A DNA stretch of 64,000 nt from Heterodera schachtii (taxonomy: Eukaryota > Nematoda > Chromadorea > Rhabditida > Heteroderidae): contig SIJG01000036.1 in the NCBI GenBank assembly GCA_023374025.1, positions 820,777 through 884,776 on the forward strand. The letters are read 5' to 3'. The translations under genes and the position numbers were made by a program. Shown piece after piece: positions 51,412-60,551 of this stretch. Every line of letters starts with the position of its first letter. Position 1 is the stretch's first letter. Below the pieces are notes generated by a model, which worked only from the letters and a program-made list of their open reading frames with translations, searched no databases and was not told the origin of the DNA.

Positions 51412-52964
51412 TCATTCGGCAACAAACTTCTTAATCTTGTCCAGGAAGGTCACGTACTGAGAGTGCTCGTAATGAGTTGCTAAAAAGAACATTAAAATTC
51501 GCTAACTTCTGTAGTGGTTGTACATGTAAATAGTGTCATCAGCAAACTAACCGAAGCTGACGAGCTGCTGACAGAATTCGGGAGTGAAGCCGCGTTCCTC
51601 GAGATATCTGACGAACAGCAAATCGTGCAATTTCTAAAAGTAGTTTATAAGTGTTGCAATGCCATTCTGAATCACCGGGTCAATGTATTTGCCGGACGAG
51701 CTGTACACATCGTCGCCAACTTCGTTCACGGGTTCGCCATTCACCGACGGTGCGATGAAAAACTCTTCGACGGTGAAGTCAACTGGCGGAAAAAAATCAG
51801 GAATCAAAAAATATTGAATAAACAACACCCGCAACATGATAAACCCGACGAAAATTCCCGATTCGAATTGAGGGGAAAGGCAAGAAACCCATCCATCCCG
51901 TAAACTCGAACAATTGACTTACATCCGCCGTCCTCCGTTTTCACCATTTCAAGAGCGAAGAACATACTCTGGTTGTTCTTTGTGATGCTAAAAATAATGT
52001 AAATGTTTTGTAAAAATGGAATTGAAAAAACACCTAATGGTGAAGTGTGGCAACGAGACGGGCACAGACTGAAAATGAATTTATCATATTGAAAATCAGA
52101 GCTCGACTTATGCCTGGGTTTATTATCAATTAGATTTTTTAAGTACTAAAGCTTCTTTTGAAACAAATTAAAAAATCCAGGCCCAGGATTAGAGTATGTA
52201 CAGGCAAACCTTGGGGATTTTCCAAGAAATTCAGGCCAAATCAAACATTAACTTAGATCCAAGCAAAACAAAAAAATAGAAACCTCTGGCTCCATTTCTG
52301 CTTGTGGTTCGTCTTCGTACTCCTCGTCCTCTTCGATGTCGACCGAATGATTCACGTTCAGAATGACCTCAATCCTGAAAAAAAGGAAATTTCGAGTTTT
52401 TACCGAGTTATTTTAAATTCGAAAATAGTAAAGAATTTCGAGAATACTAAAAACAATGCGCACTTTTCATTTCCGTGCGTTTTGCTCAGTCGCACTTCGG
52501 CCCCTTTCGTGGTGATTTTAAAGCCGGGCACTGAAGGCGCGGAAGTGCCACCCAATTTGTCCTGAACGAGTTCCTTCTCCGCTTTGATCTCCTCGTCCAA
52601 CGCGCTGCTCAGTTCTTGTGCAGCACCTAAAAATTGATTTTTCTTATTTAATATTCATTTTTTGAGCTTTTTGTTTTTCAATGCCGAATTTATCGACCTG
52701 AAACTAATTTAGACCCAATTCGGACTCCAAACACAAACCTGAAGTCGAAAATGCGCGATGTCCATACCCGTGGCTGTCATGGCCATGAGCAGAGAGAATG
52801 CAATGTTGGGATGAGCCAGTCGACTTGCATCTCACAGCATCGATGAGCACACTTTTATTGGCCATTGATGTTCCAGCAGTGACTTTTTGCTGCTGAAGTA
52901 AGGCCGAAGCGAGCGAAAAGTGCCGCGAAGACAAAGAATTCAAATTGCGGAAGTTGTAAAGCAT
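51412..52964 (-). CDS. C1QBP / p32 (MAM33 family) mitochondrial matrix protein, 8 exons
   Basis: Acidic trimeric protein of the mitochondrial matrix, linked to mitochondrial translation and respiratory function. Minus-strand exons: 52739-52964, 52464-52626, 52284-52374, 52034-52068, 51923-51987, 51676-51782, 51552-51633, 51412-51479; phases agree and give 278 residues, close to the usual 280. The N terminus is basic and hydroxylated without acids ('MLYNFRNLNSLSSRHFSLAS'), as expected for a mitochondrial targeting peptide. The core shows 'AAQELSSALDEEIKAEKELV', the acidic loop 'DIEEDEEYEDEPQAE', 'FFIAPSVNG' and the closing helices 'ATHYEHSQYVTFLDKIKKF', matching the family ending. One intron (51634-51675) is only 42 bp; without it the frame would stop. 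Confidence 0.92.
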
Positions 52965-53082
52965 TTCTGACTAAAAATAAAATTTCGCTTCTTACTTATT
53001 TCTGAAGTTTACGCGTCCAATTAATGATCTTCCTCACTTAGGCCATATTTTCGGCACTCCATAAAAAGTTTTTAAATCATAT

Positions 53083-53150
53083 AAACATTCTAGGGGGGGT
53101 TTTCGGGGTCGCTGATCACGAATTTTTGGGGGAGTAAGGGGGGGGGGGGA
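53083..53150. repeat. Fragment of the fold-back repeat family
   Basis: 'gggggttttcggggtcgctgatcacgaat' closely resembles 'ggggggttttcggggcttctgatcacgaat' inside the element at 42371-42818. Only this short core is shared, followed by a G run. Confidence 0.55.
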
Positions 53151-54410
53151 TTACGACAGTTTAACCATGTACAAAAGTGTATTGAAGAATCACTTGCACG
53201 AATTAAGTCGGTTCAATAAATAAGGTTTATGAGAATAAACGAAAGTGAGGCAGAGGAAGTGGAGGGGTCAAGCGGTACATAACAAAAATTTAAACAAAGA
53301 AATTGCCTTGCACCCGACTGACTGTAACTGTTATTCTAGCAAGTTCCTTTCAAAATCCACCATTTTCATAAGAGTAGAGAAAGATGTTTTTTTAGAAAAT
53401 AGTGTGCGTAGACAACGAAGGAAAAGAAAGATGAAATGTTATACAGCATTTTGTGTTCTCTTCCATCCATTGTTATTCCAGTGAAAGGGGCAGACACGCA
53501 TGTCCGCTCCAGCAACAGAGATAAAAACTAGTTAGACACACAATATAACGCCAAACAAATTCAAAAATATATACTGATCAGTGATCGGAGCATTTGTTTC
53601 TTGTTTTTTTTCTTGATTGATCGCTAGGGCTTGAAATTGAAACCCAACAGACCCGGGCTTTTTTCAAAATATCGAACTTTAGTTTTTCAACACCAAAATT
53701 CGTGCTTTACCTGCGATTTTTTCATTTTGCTCACAAATCATCCATAATTTTTTTCGGGTATTTTTGTTAATGAACAGCGAAATAAAAATGACGGCGCCGG
53801 TGTGCTTCTTTTGCTGGTTTTGATGTGGCATGCGGACACTACGAGACGACCCTTTTCACTCTCACCACAGCAAATGCGATGTTCCGTCCCCTCCCCCCGC
53901 CCTTCCTCCCTTTTCCCACTGCCCTTTCTCCCTTTTATTTAAAAAAATAGAACAACGGCAGCCAGCAAATCATCAAACCATTTACTTATTTGTTAGTGCG
54001 AAAACACCTTTTTTCATCGTGTTAAGCCGAATTTGACCCAATTAGCATATATTTCGATTTGTGGGAAAATCTCAGGTCGCGTCGCTTAATCCCAAGATTT
54101 TCCAAAATTTGACTAAATTTCTAAAGGAAATCTGTAACTACATTCTACATGAAAATATTCTATTCATACGTTTCCATCAACTTAGCGAAAAAAGGACTCA
54201 TTCCCAAAATAATTTCTTCTCACCAAATTGTTATTTATGTTTTTTTATTCTCAATTTTATTTTCTCACCAGTTATGTACCTAATTTTGTTTTTTCCACCT
54301 TTATCACATATTTGCATTGCTTTCCTTATTTAGTATTTTGGTCTCATTACTTATTTGATTTTATTTCGGTTTATTTCTGCCGTTTATCGCTCACACTAAA
54401 AGTGTCCTAA
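53151..54410. other. Intergenic DNA between divergently oriented C1QBP and NZF genes
   Basis: No gene supported. It lies between the 5' ends of two divergent genes and so should hold both promoters. It contains pyrimidine-rich stretches near 53885-53940 and 54230-54400, the latter directly before the ATG of the NZF gene. Confidence 0.5.
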
Positions 54411-56340
54411 ATGGGAGAATGTTCCTCCAACAATGACGTGCCAAACGCATCAAAGAAATGGACATGCGCTTACTGCACATGTAATTTTTTAAAGTTTTAA
54501 TATAAGTGACTAAAATTTTCATGGGATTTCAGCATTTTAATTTAAATTGACTGATTTTACGCTTTATTTTAATTCTTGAATGCCTTATTAACAAAGTTTT
54601 GCTTCTTTAGACCTCAACTGGGAGGCCAGTCTCAAATGTGTGATTTGTTACCAGCCGCGCAATCGTCCGATGATCATCGAAGGTTTTACCTCTTTTTCAG
54701 TGTATAAATGTTAAATTTGGGTCCATGATAAGTTATTTTCCGACCTTTCCGTTGCCACAAATTTTAAACTTTCAATCAAATTTTGGGATTGGATTGTACA
54801 TGCACAAGGGGTGTCTCGAGACACCACCCTCAACAAAGCTTTGTATAAATTCTGTCTGGCACTTTGAACTCATCAAATGATCAAAAACCAACCTAATAAA
54901 TGTTAAATTCGACTGTTACGGAATGATTTTCCCTTTTTGTTCTCAGAACTTGGTGCCATCGAAGAGTTCGGCAGCAAATTGGTCCTTTCCGATCGCTTTG
55001 TTAAGGAAAGTGCGCCCCGGTGGTCGTGCCCAACTTGTGATGACCATTTATTTGCACTTTTCACCAAATGTTTTGTTTGTTTAGGCACTTATTTGAACTG
55101 TCAGCGGACCAAACGGTGCGCAATTTGTGGAAGTACGGAAAGACCCGCGCGTTTTGAGGAAGAAACATCGCCCACCGGTGAGTGGGAAGCGCAAAACGGG
55201 GCCACGTCCATTTTTAAAATTTGATTTTTTCAAAAAAAACTGGAATTGTTGAAAAAATAAGCATGTCCAACCATTCCCATAATAAGAGGAATGCAACAAC
55301 TTTCTATCTAAATTTTCAAATATGCGCAGTGGACAAAAAGTAGCCCTTTTTAATTACCATTTGTGCATTTTTGGGATAAATTAAGGAAGTTCAATCTTTT
55401 TTTGGAGGCGTCTATGATTGACAGCGTTTTCAAAATCATTATTTTTAAAACGAAATTTGTTCCATTTCCCCAATTTTCAGTTTATTTATCAATGACAATT
55501 TTCCTTTTGCCCTTTAAGAAAATCACCCAAATCGGAAAGAAAAAACAGTGGCCACCGTTTTGTCAAAGGATTTGCTCAACAAATGGTCGTGCAGCGTATG
55601 GTAATCAAATGGAAAATTCTTTTTCATTGCAACAATTTTCCCGATTATTTTTTTGGTGTTCTCATTTCATTTTTCAGCACTTTTGACAATTGGCCAACCG
55701 CCCCAAAGTGCACAATTTGCGGCCGTTTGCGTTCCGGCGGCAGCGCAAATGAAAGCGAAGTGCGGCAAATTCAACAACAGAAGCAGCAGAAGGCGCAGCA
55801 GCTGAACATCGGTCGCACCGGACGTCAGCGATCGGTGGGAAAAAATTAAAATAAAAAACAATGGTTTCGGGGGGGGGGGATAGAATTGGGGGTCCGGCGG
55901 CGCCGCCGGGAAAAATTTTGAGGGATTTCTTAACAAAACTGAGTATATTTTTCAAAAAGTTTGTACATTAATTCTTTCGACACTTTTCCATTATGCCCCC
56001 CCCCCATGAAATCCCGACAAAGGAATGCACTTTTCTTGGGTAGTTTTATGCGATAACCAAGAATATGGAATCAAAACTGCAAAAAATCACCGACTTAATT
56101 TGAAAAGTGTTCCGCCCGTCCGTTCCGGCACAACATTTGTTGGGTTTTAACTTTTTGATAGAGAAAAATTCGTAGAACGCTGAAGCTAATATTAACCGAT
56201 TCCTCTCGTCGAATGAAATGATTGATATAAGAAATGATTTTCAGTTTGCATTGTCTGCGAATGGGCGGAAACAGCAACAGCACAAGGACGACGCGGACGA
56301 TGAGCAACACCACAAGCACAGTGACCAGGACGACGAGTGA
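54411..56340 (+). CDS. Protein with three NZF (RanBP2-type) zinc fingers, TRABID N-terminus-like, 7 exons
   Basis: Exons 54411-54480, 54611-54682, 54947-55036, 55085-55177, 55519-55600, 55678-55834, 56245-56340; phases agree and the product is about 219 residues. Each finger has the W-x-C-x2-C ... N ... C-x2-C pattern: 'WTCAYCTYLNWEASLKCVIC', 'WSCPTCTYLNCQRTKRCAIC' and 'WSCSVCTFDNWPTAPKCTIC'. This type of finger binds ubiquitin. Order, spacing and the T-Y/F dipeptide resemble the N-terminal third of the deubiquitinase TRABID/ZRANB1. After finger three comes a Gln-rich helix and an Asp/His-rich tail ending in a stop; the ankyrin-like and OTU protease parts are absent. If the last intron is not used, the protein ends at 55849 instead. 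Confidence 0.85.
55885..55921. repeat. GC-rich motif shared with hAT-like family C
   Basis: 'gggggtccggcggcgccgccgggaaaaatttt' resembles the 'ggtccggcggtgccgataggcgccgccggggaa' text inside the element at 39121-39725, but no TIRs were found around it. Confidence 0.45.
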
Positions 56341-56641
56341 TCGGCGGGACGACGACGACGGAGGGGGAGGAGGACATTTTTGCTTCTCTGCGGCTGACCA
56401 ATCATTTAATAAGCACACACCGACCGACCTCTTCGCCCAAACCGTACACAGACTTTGGCTTGCTTATCGTATCGGTTGATATTGCATTGAACTGAGTCCC
56501 ATGTTTCGTTTTCGACCATATTCTCACACCTTTTCTTTTTCATGCTTTCATCATGTGATTTCCTCTCGAAACCATAAATTCTCTTTCTCTCTCTCTGAGC
56601 TTCGCACAACAAATTAATCGACTAATTGCATTTATTATTAT

Positions 56642-57330
56642 TAGGGTTGTAAATTATATGGACTATAAAAAAACAAATATGGACATAAAATATGAACTAA
56701 AAAAGCCCGAAATATGGACTAAAAAGCTCAAAAATGGCCAAATATGGACCAAAATATGGACTAAAAACTGCCAAAATATGTTTTTTAAATCCTCAAAAAT
56801 TCCAAAAAGGTGTATGTATTCAATATTTGCTCTGATACACTTAAAAAATACAATAAACAACCAAAAAATGGATTTAAAACATAAAAATGCAAATTTTTTT
56901 ATTGTCGTCCATCGTAAAAAAATATTTCCAAGTTTGTCAAAATTTCAAAAAAATTCTCATTTAAAAAAATGAAAGGTTCACAAAAATGGCAAAAATATTT
57001 ATTAAAAATGACGACCAAAAGTCAAATTTTTCGGATTTTTGGGTTGTAATTTTTAAAAATTTCCAAAAAAGTCCATCTTTAGGGGTGTATTTTCGCTTTT
57101 TTTTTGCATTTTTATAGTGAAAATTTGCCAAAAATGGCCGAAATATGGACTAAAAACACAAAAATGGAGAAATATGGATTTATTCCCAAAAACCCCCAAA
57201 ATATGGATTTATATGGACTAAAAACCTTCACCAAATCAAAAATTTTAATGAAGAAATGCTATTTTTGAGCCCCTTTCTTCATAGCATATGCGCAGAAAAA
57301 ATATGTTAATCCATATAATTTACAACCCTA
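56642..57330. mobile_element. Non-autonomous hAT-like TIR element, family A copy 2 (inverted)
   Basis: 689-bp element with ends TAGGGTTGTAAATTATATGG / CCATATAATTTACAACCCTA and the 8-bp duplication ATTATTAT (56634-56641, 57331-57338). The interior matches the copy at 17021-17677 in reverse orientation, including 'tgctatttttgagcccctttc' and 'catatgcgcagaaaaaatat'. It lies about 300 bp past the NZF gene. Confidence 0.88.
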
Positions 57331-57866
57331 ATTATTATTATTATTTGTGTGTATTTTGGACAAAAAAAAAGAACACTTTTTGTGTGGGGATCAGCTTCAT
57401 GGATCAGAGAGAATGCCAATGATTTGATTGTGAAGTTTTAGCTCCCTTTTTTCGCTTTTTCTCCTTTTTCCTTCCTCTTTTTCTTTTTTCTCACCCTTTT
57501 TCCTCTTTTGACCCCCCCCCCCCCCTTGACTACCCCCTTGCACAGGTATGCAAGACAGAGAGTGATCGCTGCAAGTGATTGATTTGGTTAAATGTTATGG
57601 TTGTGAAAAATGTAAAATTGTCGGCGAAAAACTACAATTAGAGATATTTTCTCATAAATCATTTTTTGTATTACGAATAAAATTATTTTCCATTTTTTAA
57701 TAATTTTTTGAATGGACGGGAAGGGGCTAAGGCGAACTGATCCCTATGGGTAATGGTGGGTTCTGAAGGGGTTAATGATTATTGTGAAAGCTAAAATTTT
57801 TTCCCCTTCTTTTACCCCATTATCATGCTTTATCTGGTTACCCTTACTAATTACCCCGATTAACTT

Positions 57867-58199
57867 TCACCCGCCGACTCTTTGCAGTTCACCACACGAC
57901 AAATTTTGGACCTGAAACAATTTAATTTATTCAAATAATTAAAATGCATCCAAAATGACTATTGTCATACCGATGAAAGGGAAAAGCGGGAAAGGTGGCA
58001 GTTCGCCCATTCCCCACATCAAAAAAGTTGTCGGAGAATTTCCCCGCTGACGAACTTTTTCTTTTTCGCGTCATTGCCCCACCCCGCCTACCCACTTCAA
58101 AGTCGATGATTTGGTCAATGTTCAACGGATTGAGCACGTCCGTTTTGAATTGCGGGTGAATGAACATTGCCGGGATTTTCTGTTGGAGCAATTGGCGGA
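57867..58199 (-). pseudogene. ABCE1 (RNase L inhibitor) fragment, two exons of the second ATPase domain
   Basis: Minus-strand exons 58096-58199 and 57867-57911. The first encodes 'RQLLQQKIPAMFIHPQFKTD' and 'VLNPLNIDQIIDFE'; the second 'VQNLSCGELQRV', then a stop after two glycines. This matches the stretch of the ribosome-recycling ATPase ABCE1 that runs into its second ABC signature (family LSGGELQRV); here the first signature Gly is Cys. The upstream Walker A and downstream Walker B, switch and hinge parts are not nearby. It lies directly behind the RING gene, and its first exon is in splice phase with that gene's last donor. Confidence 0.75.
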
Positions 58200-58407
58200 C
58201 TAAAAGAAAAAGGAAATTAATTATTTAATCACTAGGTGAAATTCAAAATCATAAAAATTGGTTACCGATTGCTGTTTTTGCGATTTAAGAAACTTTTTTA
58301 AGAAAAATTAAGTTATAAGCGACAAATGGGAAAACTGTGAATTATAAAACAGGCAAATTCGGCGTTTCAATGACTGGGCTTATTTGGTGTAACTGTATGT
58401 TTCTCAC

Positions 58408-59501
58408 GTGGGTCCGGCCTTCGGTCGGCGCCTCCGAAATTTGTGTTGAAAAAGGAGGCGAAAAAGGAAATGGGGAAGACGCCGATGCCCAACGAAAATT
58501 GCACACCCCGCCGCCATGGCCACCGTTGTCGCCGCCCCAATGGAACATCCCGGGAAAGCCCTGGACGGAAAATTGACAATGAATGAAATTTAATGGAATC
58601 TTTTTGGGTGAAAATTGTAAGCTAGGCATGATTCGCGACTATCATTTGATGCATTTTGTCCACCTGATTTGTCTCTTCTGTGCGTTGTCCTTGCGGCCGT
58701 GGCGGAATTTTCTCGCGCGGGTCGCTGTCCCCACCACCGCGACCATAGAGGGGAATCACCTTGGAAAAAATGCAATTTTTAAGAGGGTGACTGATTGTGA
58801 GACTGCGAATTGGTTTCTTTATTTGGTCTTACATTTTGATAATTTCCAACCAGAAATCACCACCCGTTCCCCTCAAAAATGAATGAAACAGCAAAAATGG
58901 AAAACCTTGTCTTTGCTAATCGCCGATTTACACACGGGGCACAGCTGGCGATAGGGACGCGTGTCCATCCATTGGAAAAGGCATGGCCAACAGAACAAAT
59001 GTCCGCACATCGAAACGACCTAAGGCAAAAAATGGAACCGATGGACGAAAACAGCAAAAAGGCGTCGTCGCTGAGAAACTGACCGCATCTTTGGCCATGT
59101 CCAAACAAATATTGCATTCGAACCTGGACAAATGAAAACAAATGTTAATTGAAAAATACACATTTGGTGCGTTTTGCCCCCAATTATGCTCAATTAGCCC
59201 AATTCCTTATTTGTTAATTCGTCTTGGATTTCAAAGCATGGAGTTTTAGTTTTCGGTGGTCAATTTCGTCTCACCCCCCCCCCCGTTCGATGTTTCGGTT
59301 TGTTTTTCATTGACTGTTTTTGCATTGTCCCGCCCATGCTCACCTCGAATCCTCCTTTTCGCTGTCCATTTGTCGTTGACGTTGTTCATTCCGTTGATTT
59401 TCGCTGTTGCTTTCGTCGGTCTCATCTTTTGAAGTTGTTTGCCGTTCGTCCTTATTTCCGCCCAACCCAACATTTTCCGTTGTTTCTTCACTGCTATTCA
59501 T
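58408..59501 (-). CDS. RNF5/RNF185-type RING E3 ubiquitin ligase, probable truncated or chimeric C terminus
   Basis: Minus-strand exons 59344-59501, 59084-59123, 58906-59019, 58664-58759, 58408-58560. After a polar Glu/Asp/Asn-rich N terminus comes a C3HC4 RING ('[13 protein letters not shown]', '[20 protein letters not shown]', 'CPVCKSAIS'), then the family's '[18 protein letters not shown]' and 'PPRPQGQR', then '[19 protein letters not shown]', the hallmark membrane-proximal segment of RNF5/RNF185. These ligases act in ER-associated degradation. Two oddities: the last exon needs one extra base in a G run (about 58506-58509) to keep 'GGHGGG' and 'VQFSLG' in one frame, and the usual final transmembrane anchor is not found. 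Its phase-1 donor (58407) instead joins the ABCE1-derived exon at 58199. Confidence 0.82.
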
Positions 59502-59789
59502 TTGATTTTAACAGCAGATTATGTGCTATAGTGAGAAGGGGCAAAACAAGAAAAAATTTGGTCAAGCGTAAATTGTCGATTTTGAAAATTTTTTTTTTTC
59601 AAAATATAAGACCGAGATTTCAAGACGACATTTTCAAAGATGGTTTTACGGTTCCGACCTCTCCTAGACCGTTATACTGGAAAACAGGTCAATCTGAATT
59701 TCCAAATTGCCGGGCCAGGAACTGTCAAAAAGCGAAATAATTATACGATTTTAGTAGTTTGACCATTGAATAATCTGCTTTTTAGATTT

Positions 59790-60097
59790 ATGGTTTTTAC
59801 CCACCCGTGGGTCATAAGTAATAACCTCTACTTAGACGAGGAGACTGCCACTGCTGGAGTATTAGCTGAAGATGCATATTTGGTGGAAAGTAGCTGGAAG
59901 GAAAATCCTTCTGGCAAAGTCTATGTTTACTTTGTCTGTTTATTTAACGGGTGCAGGCGCAGAGGGTAAGTTTTTTGGGCCAGAGGTTTAGTTTGAATAT
60001 TAATTGTTTTAGGCGTGTACATCGCAATCATAACGACACGTGGCAGTGGGGATTGTGCTATGAGCATAATCAGCACGAACATTTCGGCTGGCTTTGA
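59790..60097 (+). CDS. Small Cys/His-rich protein, unrecognised
   Basis: Two exons, 59790-59965 and 60013-60097, in phase, give about 86 residues. The first part is acidic ('LDEETATAGVLAEDAYLVES'), then 'KVYVYFVCLFNGCRRR' and a second-exon 'RVHRNHNDTWQWGLCYEHNQ' followed by HEHF. Spacing of two Cys and several His suggests a small zinc-binding fold, reminiscent of transposase-associated FLYWCH-like modules, but I cannot assign a family. A TTTTAG acceptor directly before the ATG suggests an upstream exon; the open frame ending at 59740 ('DGFTVPTSPRPLYWKTGQSE') may belong to it. Confidence 0.4.
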
Positions 60098-60551
60098 GGT
60101 TTATTACATTTTTTGACTGGATGGAAAATGAATTTTTTCCATATAGAAAATGGGGGAAGAATTAGACAGAAAACGATTTGTTGCTTTCCTTCTCCACACA
60201 ATATAATTCCCTTTCTCTATTTCCACTTTTTATGAGGGGTAGAGACGCATAAGTGCGCCTTTCTCTTTTCTTCCTTTTCCTCCTGCATACAAAACAAGTG
60301 GATAGTAGTGGAAGCAGAGTCATTCTGAGGAAGGCGGGGGGGGGGGGGGGGAGGGTCATCGACGAAGAAGGAAAGATAGTGCAGAGTGATGAAATATCGG
60401 AGAAGGAAAAGACGAGATAATACAGGAGGGTGGAAGAAAGGGCCCTTCGTTAAAATGCCAACAATTTGTGTTGGACAGTGCTCGAGAGTCTCGTCCTTTC
60501 AACTGATCGTGGCCTTTCCGTGAATGTGAAGCTGTACTTCCCCCCTTTAGC

